DNA of 64,000 nucleotides, from assembly GCF_013170845.1 (NCBI RefSeq), contig NZ_CP033367.1, positions 5,271,001-5,335,000 of the forward strand. Direction: 5' to 3'. Under the pieces are notes generated by a model. The model did no database searches. It worked only from the letters and a program-made list of their open reading frames with translations, and was not told where the DNA came from. How positions within the stretch are numbered: the first letter of the stretch is position 1; each line of letters begins with the position of its first letter. Positions 1-7,891 of this stretch are shown here, one piece after another. The DNA comes from Mesorhizobium loti R88b (GTDB lineage: Bacteria > Pseudomonadota > Alphaproteobacteria > Rhizobiales > Rhizobiaceae). Made by a program: the position numbers and the translations under genes.

Positions 1-1567
1 TCGCATCCTCGTGGATGCGTTCCAGATGCGGCTCGTACCACAGCCTGACCTGTTCGAGATCGGCCGGCCATTTGGCACCGGCCCGCAGGCCGGAATAGAG
101 CGAGACGAAACCCGGCCAGTCATCGGCCGCGCGTTGTGGCGGACGCCAGCCGGCCAGCCCCATCGCCTCGTCCAGCGCTGTCGTCATGGCTTCGACGATG
201 TGCGCGGCGGCCGACGGGCCGATGCCCGGCATCAGCTGCAGGACGCGAAAACCGGCGACGCGGTCGCGCGGGTTTTCAGCAAAACGCAGCACCGCCAGCA
301 CGTCCTTGACGTGGGAAGCATCAACGAATTTCAGCCCGCCGAACTTGACGAAGGGGATGTTGCGCCGCGTCAGCTCGATCTCCAGCGGTCCGCTGTGATG
401 CGAGGCGCGAAACAGCACAGCTTGCGATTTCAGTGCCGTGCCAGCCTCGCGCTCGGCAAGGATCGTGTCGCAGACGAAGTTCGCTTGCTCGACTTCGTCG
501 CGCACACTCACCAGTCTCGGCCGGTCGGTGGATTTGCGGTCCGACCACAGGTTCTTGGTGAAGCGTTCCGAGGCCTCGCCGATCACCGCGTTGGCGGCGG
601 CCAGAATGGTCTCGGTCGAGCGGTAATTGCGCTCCAACGTCACCACATCGGCGGCCTGTGCGAACTGCTTGGGGAAATCGAGAATGTTGCGCACCTCGGC
701 GGCACGGAACGAATAGATCGACTGCGCGTCGTCGCCAACCACCGTCAGCCCGGCGCCGTCGGGTTTGAGCGCCAGCAGGATCGAGGACTGCAAACGGTTG
801 GTGTCCTGGTATTCATCGACCAGAACATGGTCGAAACGCTCACCAAGATGCGTCGCGATCTCAGGCTCGGCCGTCATCTGCGCCCAGTAGAGCAGCAGAT
901 CGTCGTAATCGAGCACGTTCTGCGCCTGCTTGGCCTCGACATAGCCGGCGAAAAGCAGCTTCAGCTGCTCCGCCCAGCCGGCGCACCAGGGAAAAGCTGA
1001 GCCCAGCACCTCGCCGAGCGGCGCCTGCGCGTTGACGGCGCGAGAATAGATCGCGAGGCAGGTGCCCTTGGTCGGAAAGCGCGCCTCTGTCTTGGAGAAA
1101 CCGAGTTCATGGCGCACGAGATTCATCAGGTCGGCGGAATCCTCGCGGTCATGGATGGTGAAGGCCGGATCGAGGCCGATCTCCAGCGCATAGTCTCGCA
1201 ACAGCCGGGCGCCAATCCCATGGAAGGTGCCGGCCCAGGTCAGCGCGTCGGTGATCACCGCGGCGTCGCGGCCGAGCACCTCACCGGCGATGCGCTCGAC
1301 ACGTTTTGCCATTTCGGATGCGGCGCGGCGCGAAAAGGTCATCAGCAGGATGCGGCGCGGGTCCGCCCCTTTGACGATCAGATGGGCGACGCGATGCGCC
1401 AGCGTGTTGGTCTTCCCGGAGCCGGCGCCGGCAATGACCAGCAAGGGACCTGCGATCTTGCCGTCGCCATGCTCGACGGCCTGACGCTGGGCATCATTCA
1501 ACCGGGCGAGATAGGCGGGCGCGACGGTCGTATCCCGAAATTTCGAATCAGGGGCGGCAAGGTTCAT
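1..1567 (-). CDS. UvrD/PcrA-type ATP-dependent DNA helicase (3' end outside window)
   Basis: Superfamily 1A helicase that would unwind DNA in repair or replication restart. The 522 codons in the window show the family order: Walker A AGAGSGKT at residues 46-53, motif Ia FSRRAA, Walker B VDEYQDTN, motif III GDDAQSIYSFR and motif IV LERNYRST. The C-terminal part (motifs V-VI) runs past base 1. The ATG at 1567 follows a GATGGGG ribosome site. Two small genes lie just upstream on the same strand. UvrD, PcrA and Rep-like branches cannot be separated without the C-terminus. Confidence 0.93.
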   Translation of the reverse strand, partial: MNLAAPDSKFRDTTVAPAYLARLNDAQRQAVEHGDGKIAGPLLVIAGAGSGKTNTLAHRVAHLIVKGADPRRILLMTFSRRAASEMAKRVERIAGEVLGRDAAVITDALTWAGTFHGIGARLLRDYALEIGLDPAFTIHDREDSADLMNLVRHELGFSKTEARFPTKGTCLAIYSRAVNAQAPLGEVLGSAFPWCAGWAEQLKLLFAGYVEAKQAQNVLDYDDLLLYWAQMTAEPEIATHLGERFDHVLVDEYQDTNRLQSSILLALKPDGAGLTVVGDDAQSIYSFRAAEVRNILDFPKQFAQAADVVTLERNYRSTETILAAANAVIGEASERFTKNLWSDRKSTDRPRLVSVRDEVEQANFVCDTILAEREAGTALKSQAVLFRASHHSGPLEIELTRRNIPFVKFGGLKFVDASHVKDVLAVLRFAENPRDRVAGFRVLQLMPGIGPSAAAHIVEAMTTALDEAMGLAGWRPPQRAADDWPGFVSLYSGLRAGAKWPADLEQVRLWYEPHLERIHEDA

Positions 1568-1629
1568 GCCCCATCAAGCATCGTTTCCGCTTTGTTCGCA
1601 ACGGCAGCGACCGGCAATGACAGCTGGAT

Positions 1630-1803
1630 CTATCTCCGGGGATCAACACCCATGGCCGCCGACTGCCGGCGCAAGCTCTCGCGGTCAAACTGTCTTGGCG
1701 GCAACAGCAGCGGATCGACCGTATCGGGCACATCCTCGACCATCTTTCTGGTGAGGCGGTATGTGACGTAGGCCAGAGCGCCAGCGACGAGCAAACGGAA
1801 CAT
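1630..1803 (-). CDS. Small 57-aa protein with N-terminal hydrophobic segment
   Basis: Begins MFRLLVAGALAYVTYRL, a short hydrophobic stretch suited to one membrane anchor, followed by a charged tail rich in Asp, Pro and Arg that ends VDPRR. A good ribosome site (AAAGGAG, 10 nt before ATG 1803) supports it. It lies 62 nt upstream of the helicase gene on the same strand and may be co-transcribed. I do not recognise the family. Confidence 0.6.
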   Translation of the reverse strand: MFRLLVAGALAYVTYRLTRKMVEDVPDTVDPLLLPPRQFDRESLRRQSAAMGVDPRR

Positions 1804-1899
1804 GGTTTGATACTCCTTTGGAGCAGAAGCAACCGGGGAGACAGCGTTTGGTTCCCACCGGCTATCCTGACCTGGCTGAAGCAGAGAGCGAAACTTCCG

Positions 1900-2112
1900 C
1901 TACTGCGCGTATGTGCCCGGCATTTCGGCGATGCATTCTTCGAGGCGCTGCAGGCGGAACTTCGCATTGCGCAGTTCGTGCCCGGCTTCATGGCGCCCGT
2001 GACGGCCAGGCTTTGACGAGACCATCAGGGCGCGCTCAAGCTCGGCAATGCGCGCACGCAGCTGCCGGGCCTCGTCCTGCCGCAACGCCTTAATCCATCC
2101 ACGTCCACGCAT
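1900..2112 (-). CDS. Small conserved-looking 70-aa protein, predicted helical
   Basis: Starts MRGRGWIKAL at ATG 2112, preceded by AGGAAGAG. The body is charged and helical (RIAELERAL, then ELRNAKFRLQRLEEC), which suggests a coiled coil or helical hairpin. No enzyme motif is seen. An in-frame ATG at 2130 lacks a ribosome site, so the shorter start was chosen. Function unknown. Confidence 0.55.
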   Translation of the reverse strand: MRGRGWIKALRQDEARQLRARIAELERALMVSSKPGRHGRHEAGHELRNAKFRLQRLEECIAEMPGTYAQ

Positions 2113-2449
2113 CACTCTTCCTGCCACCACCCCGAAGGCATGCGGGAGTTATGCCGCAGAGCTCCTAATTTCCAGCAAGGCCAAACGCTCTAAATTTAAC
2201 TTTCGCTAATTTAGCGTCGGCAGCAATGAAATTAGGGAAGAAGGCCGGCGCCGCTTGGGAGGAGAAGGCGCCGGCCAAGCGGATATATCAGGTCCGCCGC
2301 ACAACGCAGGCTAGCTGAGTCTTGCCCTGACGTCATGTGGTTGTCACCGGTTCCGCGCCCGGGCACGCCGCAGTCTGGGGTGATGATGCCGTGGAGTGGG
2401 TTTAAGTCAACAATATCAGCGGCCACGACCGGCTGGTTGACCGATTGAA
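2113..2449. other. Intergenic region, 337 nt, with two inverted repeats
   Basis: No convincing gene. It holds the palindrome CGCTAA-T-TTAGCG at 2204-2216, possibly an operator for the small gene at 1900-2112, and the GC-rich hairpin at 2243-2276. Confidence 0.5.
2243..2276 (-). terminator. Strong GC hairpin downstream of the amidohydrolase operon
   Basis: Perfect 10-bp arms GGCCGGCGCC (2243-2252) and GGCGCCGGCC (2267-2276) with a 14-nt loop. It lies 170 nt beyond the last gene of the minus-strand 2450-6052 operon. On the minus strand it is followed by a T-containing but not T-only stretch, so it may act as a terminator or an RNA-stabilising hairpin. Confidence 0.4.
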
Positions 2450-3610
2450 TCAGGTCGCGAGCCTTTGCCTGGTGATGGCGACATGAAAATTGGCACCGAA
2501 CAACAGCCCGTCATCGTTGAAGTCGTAGCTGGAATTGTGGAGCGGTGCCGAGGCTTCGCCATTGCCGAGGAAGACGAAGCAGCCCGGCACATGGTCGAGG
2601 AAGCGGGCGAAATCCTCCGACCCTGTCATCGGCTCACGGGCGACCGCGATATTGTCTGGCTCGAAGACGTTTTTGGCGGCGACGAAGGCCGCGTCGACCA
2701 GTTCGGCATCGTTGCGCAAGGGCACGAATTCTCTGGTGTAGCTGACCTCGGCGCTGACGTTGTAAGCTGTAGCGATGCCCTCGGCGATGATGCGCATCTG
2801 GCGCTCGATCTCGGCGCTGACTTCGGGGCGGAAACTACGCGCGTCGCCAAGGATGCGGGCAAGACCGGGCAGTGCATTGCGGGTGCCGTCGGTGATCAGT
2901 TCGGTCACCGAAACCACCGCTATGTCGGCCGGGCTCAGCCGGCGCGAAACGATGGTCTGCAGATTGGTGACCAGCGCGCAGGCGGCGACCAGCGTTTCGT
3001 TTCCCGAATGCGGCCGCGCCGCATGGCCACCGATCCCTCTGAGCACGATCTCGAAATTGTCCTCCGCTGACATAACCGGGCCGGCGCGGGTCTCGAAATG
3101 GCCGACGGCGAGGCCAGGCATATTGTGCAGGCCAAAGATCTCGTCGAAGGGGAAGCGCTGCATCAGGCCATCGTCGAGCATGGCCAGCGCGCCCCTGCCC
3201 CACTCCTCGGCCGGCTGGAAGATGAAGCGCACGGTGCCGTCGAAACCGCCCTCGCCGGCCAGCAGCTTGGCCGCGCCAAGCAGCATGGCGGTGTGGCCGT
3301 CATGACCGCAGGCATGCATCACTCCGGGATTGCCGGAGCGATAGGGCGCGGTCGACTGCTCGGTGATACGCAAAGCATCCATGTCAGCCCGCAGCGCAAT
3401 CGCGCGGTTACCGCTGCCGCGCTTCAGCGTGCCAACGACACCGGTGCCACCGACGCCCTCACTGACATCGTCCAGGCCGAATTCGCGCAGCTTGGCGGCG
3501 ACGAACGCAGCAGTCCGTTTCTCCTCAAAGCCGAATTCGGGATGTGCGTGCAGATCGTGCCGCCAAGCGGTCATCTCGCGCTTCAACGTTTCGGGATCGA
3601 GTTCCGCCAT
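2450..3610 (-). CDS. M20-family amidohydrolase (hippurate/N-acyl amino acid hydrolase type)
   Basis: A 386-aa metal-dependent amidase, the usual length for N-acyl-amino-acid or hippurate hydrolases. Metal-site motifs are visible: HDLHAHPEFGFEE near the N-terminus, RADMDAL, MHACGHDGHTAML and FIFQPAEEWGRGA. ATG 3610 was chosen over an in-frame upstream start because GAGGGGTG precedes it and it leaves 4 nt after the neighbouring hydrolase gene. It is the last gene of an operon with a carbamoylase-type hydrolase and diaminopropionate ammonia-lyase, so it probably frees an amino acid from an N-acyl derivative. The substrate is not visible from sequence. Confidence 0.9.
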   Translation of the reverse strand: MAELDPETLKREMTAWRHDLHAHPEFGFEEKRTAAFVAAKLREFGLDDVSEGVGGTGVVGTLKRGSGNRAIALRADMDALRITEQSTAPYRSGNPGVMHACGHDGHTAMLLGAAKLLAGEGGFDGTVRFIFQPAEEWGRGALAMLDDGLMQRFPFDEIFGLHNMPGLAVGHFETRAGPVMSAEDNFEIVLRGIGGHAARPHSGNETLVAACALVTNLQTIVSRRLSPADIAVVSVTELITDGTRNALPGLARILGDARSFRPEVSAEIERQMRIIAEGIATAYNVSAEVSYTREFVPLRNDAELVDAAFVAAKNVFEPDNIAVAREPMTGSEDFARFLDHVPGCFVFLGNGEASAPLHNSSYDFNDDGLLFGANFHVAITRQRLAT

Positions 3611-3614
3611 GTCT

Positions 3615-4847
3615 TCACCCCTCGAGCTCGGCAAGTTCAATGACGACATCAAGCAGGATGTTGGCGCCGGCAACAAGCTCGGCGTCTTCAGTGTGCTCGC
3701 GCGGACTGTGGCTGATGCCTCCAGCGCTCGGCACGAAGATCATCGCCGCCGGCGCGATGCGGGCGATCATCTGCGCGTCATGGCCCGCACCCGAGGTCAT
3801 GCGCCGCGAGGCAAGCCCGCGCTTCCTCGCCGCGGCCTCGATCAGCTCGACGACCCGGCCGTCGAAAATAACGGGTTCGAAGCGCGCCAGCCTTTCGACT
3901 GTCACGGTGACGCCCTCGGTGCCAAGCTGTTCCAGAAAGGCAGCCAGTGCCGCCTCTTCCGCCTGCAAGCGCTGCTCGTCGGGATCGCGCAGATCGACGG
4001 TGAAGACGGCGCGCGATGGAATGACGTTGATGGCGTTCGGCTCGAAGCGCATCGTGCCGACGGTGGCAACGGTCGGCGCGTTGGAAGCCGCTGCCCGGTC
4101 ATGCAGGAAGGTGACGACACGCGCCGCCGCGTATCCGGCATCGCTGCGCATCGACATTGGCGTGGTGCCGGCATGGTTGGCGACGCCATCGAGGGTGATG
4201 CGCTGCCAGGAGATGCCTTGCAGGGTTTCCACCGCACCGATCGGGATGCCTTCGCGCTCCAGAACCGGCCCCTGTTCGATATGCAATTCGACATAGATAT
4301 GCGGCTTGAGAAAACCCGGTTCGCGGTCACCGGCATAGCCAATACGGGCCAGTTCCTGCCCGAGCGTGCTGCCATCGGTCCCGACAGCGGCGAGTGCTGC
4401 TTCGACATCAACGCCGCCAGCATGGACCAGCGACCCCATCATGTCGGGAGAAAAGCGCACGCCTTCCTCGTTGGTGAAGGCAGCGACGGCGAGCGGGCGC
4501 AACGGCGAGAGGCCGGACGCCCTCAGCGTCTCGATCACCTCCAGCCCGGCAATCACGCCGTAGCAGCCATCATAGATGCCAGCGTCGATGACCGTGTCGA
4601 TGTGGGAGCCGATGAGCAGCGGTGCCTCGCCGGCATTGTCGGCGCTTTGCCAAATGCCAAAGATGTTGCCGATGCGGTCGATGGCGACATCGAGCCCGGC
4701 CTGCCGCAGCCAGCCGACGAAGAGGTCGCGGCCCTGCCTGTCGGTGTCGGAAGCGGCCAGCCGGATCAGCCTGCCCTCGCCATCGCGGCCAACGGCGCCG
4801 AGTTCACGAATGCGGCCAAGCAGGCGCTGTGCATCGATCGCGATCAC
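3615..4847 (-). CDS. Zn-dependent hydantoinase/carbamoylase-family amidohydrolase (AllC/HyuC-like)
   Basis: A 410-aa M20-clan enzyme of the allantoate amidohydrolase / N-carbamoyl-amino-acid hydrolase type. Metal and substrate motifs include GSHIDTVIDAGIYDG, FTNEEGVRF, ELHIEQGP and, near the C-terminus, TSGAGHDAQMI. Its ATG overlaps the stop of the ammonia-lyase gene by 4 nt (4844-4847), indicating translational coupling. Such enzymes remove N-carbamoyl or other N-acyl groups. Next to diaminopropionate ammonia-lyase the likely substrate is a carbamoylated or acylated diamino acid; this is inference from context. Confidence 0.9.
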   Translation of the reverse strand: MIAIDAQRLLGRIRELGAVGRDGEGRLIRLAASDTDRQGRDLFVGWLRQAGLDVAIDRIGNIFGIWQSADNAGEAPLLIGSHIDTVIDAGIYDGCYGVIAGLEVIETLRASGLSPLRPLAVAAFTNEEGVRFSPDMMGSLVHAGGVDVEAALAAVGTDGSTLGQELARIGYAGDREPGFLKPHIYVELHIEQGPVLEREGIPIGAVETLQGISWQRITLDGVANHAGTTPMSMRSDAGYAAARVVTFLHDRAAASNAPTVATVGTMRFEPNAINVIPSRAVFTVDLRDPDEQRLQAEEAALAAFLEQLGTEGVTVTVERLARFEPVIFDGRVVELIEAAARKRGLASRRMTSGAGHDAQMIARIAPAAMIFVPSAGGISHSPREHTEDAELVAGANILLDVVIELAELEG

Positions 4848-6052
4848 GGTGTTGCTTCGGCGGCGAACTTGCCGGCCAGCACATCGGCCGGGCTCATGCC
4901 GACCAGTTCCGCATAGCGATGCGGGTCGGTCGCCCCTTCGGTGTTGATCACCAGCACGCGGGATTTGTCGTCGAGGCCGAGATCGGCCCTGTTATCGGCC
5001 ATCGCCCGGATCAGTCCGGCAAGGCCGACGCCGCCGCTCTCGCCGGCGACGATGACCGGATCGGCGCCGGCCGGCCGTGCCAAGCGTCGCATTACCGCGA
5101 TGGCGTCGTCCTCGTCCACGGTCATGAAGGCATCGGCGACGCGCGCCAGCATGCGCCAGGCGACCTGCGAGGCCTCGTAGCATTCAAGCATGGCCATGAC
5201 AGTCGGCTGATCGTGCGCCACCTTGACCACACGCCCTGCCACAGCGGCTGCGACGATGCATGCGGCACGCGCGGGCTCGACGACAATGAAGGTTGGCCTG
5301 GCGTCGCCGAGCACGATGGCGAGATGGCCGGCCACCGCGGCGGCAATGCCGCCAACGCCCGCCTGGACGAAGACGTGGGTCGGCGGCTGGCGGAGCTGGC
5401 GCAGCGCTTCGCGCACGATCGCCGTATAGCCCTGCATCACCAGGCCGGGGATGCGCTCATAGCCCGGCCACGACGTATCCGACACAACGGTCCAGCCCTT
5501 CTCGGCCGAAACTTGCGCGGCCTGCCTGACCGAATCGTCATAATTGCCGTCGACACGAACCATCTCCGCGCCATAGCGGGCTATTGCCGCGATGCGTTCC
5601 TCGCTGACGCCGGCATGGACAAAGATCACGGCCCTGGTGCCGGCAAGTTCGGCACCCTGCGCGACCGAGCGGCCGTGATTGCCGTCGGTGGCGCAGGCAA
5701 AAGTCATCTTCGCGGCGACCGAGCGAACCTCGGGCTGACCGAGATCGGCGACATCGACGGAGCGCCCAAGCCGCTTGCTTGCTTCCTCCAGCACCAGACG
5801 GAAGACAGCATAAGCGCCGCCCAGCGCCTTGAAGCTGCCAAGGCCAAGACGGAAGCCCTCGTCCTTGACATGCAGTGCATCGAGGCCAAGTGCGCTCGCC
5901 AGTGCCGGCAGCGCGTGCAGTGGCGTCACCAAATGATTGTCACGATGGGCAAGAAAGCGCTCCACCGTATCCGCCCCGGCAATCCCCAGGGTTTCGGCAT
6001 CGGCCGCATCAAGCGGCTTGCCGTGCAAGGCATTGCGGTTGGGCAGGAACAC
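4844..6052 (-). CDS. dpaL: Diaminopropionate ammonia-lyase, PLP-dependent
   Basis: A fold-type II PLP enzyme of 402 aa that converts 2,3-diaminopropionate to pyruvate and ammonia. It shows the PLP-lysine segment GLGSFKALGGAYAV (Lys75), the asparagine/glycine motif ATDGNHGRSVA, TSWPGYERIP typical of this subfamily, and a phosphate-binding glycine cluster near GESGGVGLAG. Translation starts at GTG 6052 behind AAGGAGG. It is first in the operon with two amidohydrolases, an arrangement recalling Escherichia coli ygeX-ygeY. A divergent Lrp-type gene 74 nt away probably controls it. Confidence 0.9.
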   Translation of the reverse strand: MFLPNRNALHGKPLDAADAETLGIAGADTVERFLAHRDNHLVTPLHALPALASALGLDALHVKDEGFRLGLGSFKALGGAYAVFRLVLEEASKRLGRSVDVADLGQPEVRSVAAKMTFACATDGNHGRSVAQGAELAGTRAVIFVHAGVSEERIAAIARYGAEMVRVDGNYDDSVRQAAQVSAEKGWTVVSDTSWPGYERIPGLVMQGYTAIVREALRQLRQPPTHVFVQAGVGGIAAAVAGHLAIVLGDARPTFIVVEPARAACIVAAAVAGRVVKVAHDQPTVMAMLECYEASQVAWRMLARVADAFMTVDEDDAIAVMRRLARPAGADPVIVAGESGGVGLAGLIRAMADNRADLGLDDKSRVLVINTEGATDPHRYAELVGMSPADVLAGKFAAEATP

Positions 6053-6126
6053 TGGCGGCCTCCTTGGTATCAGGCGAGACCATATTGCAGGACGGGCGCA
6101 AAGAGCGCTGTAATTGGACCTCCGAA

Positions 6127-6636
6127 ATGCAAGTTTGTTTCACCTGGATACCTCCATTGCCCCAATCGCCGGCCTCACTCGACAGTTTCGATCTCGCCAT
6201 CCTTGCCATCCTGCAGCGGGACAACACGACGCCGCAGCGGCTGATCGGCGAAGCGGTGAACCTGTCGGCACCGGCGGTGCAGCGCCGCATCAAGCGCATG
6301 GAGCAGGCCGGCGTCATCGCCAGCAATGTCGCGATCATCGAGCCGGCGGCGGTCGGCCAGCCCATCACCATCTTCGTCGAGGTGGAGCTGGAGAGCGAAC
6401 GCACCGAACTGATCGACGCGGCCAAGCGGCAATTCTCGGAAACGCCCGAAGTGCAGCAATGCTACTACGTCACGGGCGAAGCCGACTTCATCCTCATCAT
6501 CACCGTGGCCGATATGGGCGCCTATGAGGCACTGACGCGAAAACTGTTCTTCGGCAGCAACAATGTCCGGAAATTCCGTACCTTCGTCGCCATGGACCGC
6601 GTCAAGGTCGGACTGACGGTGCCACTGCCCGACTGA
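6127..6636 (+). CDS. Lrp/AsnC-family transcriptional regulator
   Basis: 169 aa: an N-terminal winged helix (LDSFDLAILAILQRDN, then LSAPAVQRRIKRMEQAGVI as recognition helix) and a C-terminal RAM ligand-binding domain (VQQCYYVTGEADFILIITV). It is divergent from the diaminopropionate ammonia-lyase operon with 74 nt between starts, so an amino-acid-responsive role there is likely. ATG 6127 gives about 17 residues before the conserved domain. The ribosome site is poor, so the exact start is uncertain. Confidence 0.9.
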   Translation: MQVCFTWIPPLPQSPASLDSFDLAILAILQRDNTTPQRLIGEAVNLSAPAVQRRIKRMEQAGVIASNVAIIEPAAVGQPITIFVEVELESERTELIDAAKRQFSETPEVQQCYYVTGEADFILIITVADMGAYEALTRKLFFGSNNVRKFRTFVAMDRVKVGLTVPLPD

Positions 6637-6716
6637 GCTAGCTGGCTGGCAGGCTCCAGTCCGGTCCTGCCGTGCTTTTCGACATTCTCTGGACGCGAAT
6701 TTGTTGGGAGGCGCGC

Positions 6717-7859
6717 TTGGAAGACACCACGACAGTTGCAATCATCGGTGCCGGGCCGGCGGGCCTGGCCGTTGCCGCATGCCTGCGGCAGGCTGGGGTC
6801 GAGTTCATCATCATCGAAAAAGAGCAGCAGGCCGCGCCCGCCTGGCGACGCCATTACGAGCGCGTCCACCTGCACACGACCAAACGCTATTCGTCGCTGC
6901 CCTTCGTGCCCTTCCCGAAGCACTATCCGCGTTACGTGCCGCGCGATCTCTTCGTCGAGTATCTCGATACCTATGCGCAACGCTTCGACCTCAAACCCCG
7001 GTTTGGAGAAACGGTGAAAGCCATCGCCCGAAAAAGTCGCGTCTGGCGTGTGAATGCGACATCCGGCCCGCTGCGCGCCAGGCATGTGGTGATCGCGTCA
7101 GGCTACAATGCCGAGCCCTTGCGGCCGGGATTTGCAGGCATCGACAGCTTCATGGGGAAGACACTGCACAGCGCCGACTATCGCAATGCCACGCGTTTCG
7201 CCGGCCAGTCGGTGCTGGTCATCGGCATGGGCAACACCGGCGCCGAGATTGCGCTCGATCTGGCGGAAAACGGTGCGCGACCGACAATTTGCGTGCGCGG
7301 CGGCGTTCATATCGTGCCGCGCGAACTGTTCGGCGTGCCCATCCAGATGGTCGGCATGGCAACGCGCTTGGGGCCGCAGCGCCTCAATGACGCTTTGTTC
7401 CCGGTCATTCTCGACCTGGTGCTGGGCAGGCTGGAAAAATATGGACTCAAACGGCCGGGACAGGGACTGCTGGAGCAGATTGCGATTGCATCGCGCATTC
7501 CGGTGATCGACGTCGGCACCATCGCCAAGATCCGCGAAGGCGCGATCAAGGTTGCGCCCGACATCGCCGAAATCTCGGAACGCGGCGTCCGTTTCGCCAA
7601 CGGCACACACAGCGAATTCGATGCGATCATCTTTGCCACCGGTTACCGGCCGGGCTATGCCAAACTCCTCGAACCCGGCATCCAGCCGGACCGCAGCGGC
7701 GTTACCGCGCAGGCTTCGGATCTCGGCCTCTACCTCATTGGTTTCCACAATGCGGTCACCGGATTGTTGCGTGAGATCGGCATCGAAGCCCAGGCGATCG
7801 CCGACGACATCCGGCAGCGGCTGAACAGGAAAAAGGCGGCCGAAATCCTGCCGGTATAG
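6717..7859 (+). CDS. Flavin-containing monooxygenase-like FAD/NAD(P)-binding oxidoreductase
   Basis: 380 aa. The FAD Rossmann motif GAGPAGLAVAACLRQAG lies at the N-terminus, the NADPH motif GMGNTGAEIALDLAENG in the middle, and the FMO-type ATGYRPGY near the C-terminus. Overall it resembles single-component FMO/YUCCA-like proteins that oxygenate N, S or ketone substrates. TTG 6717 was chosen because GGAGG stands 5 nt before it; the ATG at 6672 has no such site. The substrate is unknown; proximity to the amino-acid catabolic operon is the only hint. Confidence 0.85.
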   Translation: MEDTTTVAIIGAGPAGLAVAACLRQAGVEFIIIEKEQQAAPAWRRHYERVHLHTTKRYSSLPFVPFPKHYPRYVPRDLFVEYLDTYAQRFDLKPRFGETVKAIARKSRVWRVNATSGPLRARHVVIASGYNAEPLRPGFAGIDSFMGKTLHSADYRNATRFAGQSVLVIGMGNTGAEIALDLAENGARPTICVRGGVHIVPRELFGVPIQMVGMATRLGPQRLNDALFPVILDLVLGRLEKYGLKRPGQGLLEQIAIASRIPVIDVGTIAKIREGAIKVAPDIAEISERGVRFANGTHSEFDAIIFATGYRPGYAKLLEPGIQPDRSGVTAQASDLGLYLIGFHNAVTGLLREIGIEAQAIADDIRQRLNRKKAAEILPV

Positions 7860-7891
7860 TCGGCCTCAGACGGCCGACGCGCTCGCCCAGC

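Noticed and set aside
2232..2426. 64-codon minus-strand frame in the gap before the amidohydrolase
   Set aside because: It contains the GC hairpin, has no ribosome site and atypical composition.
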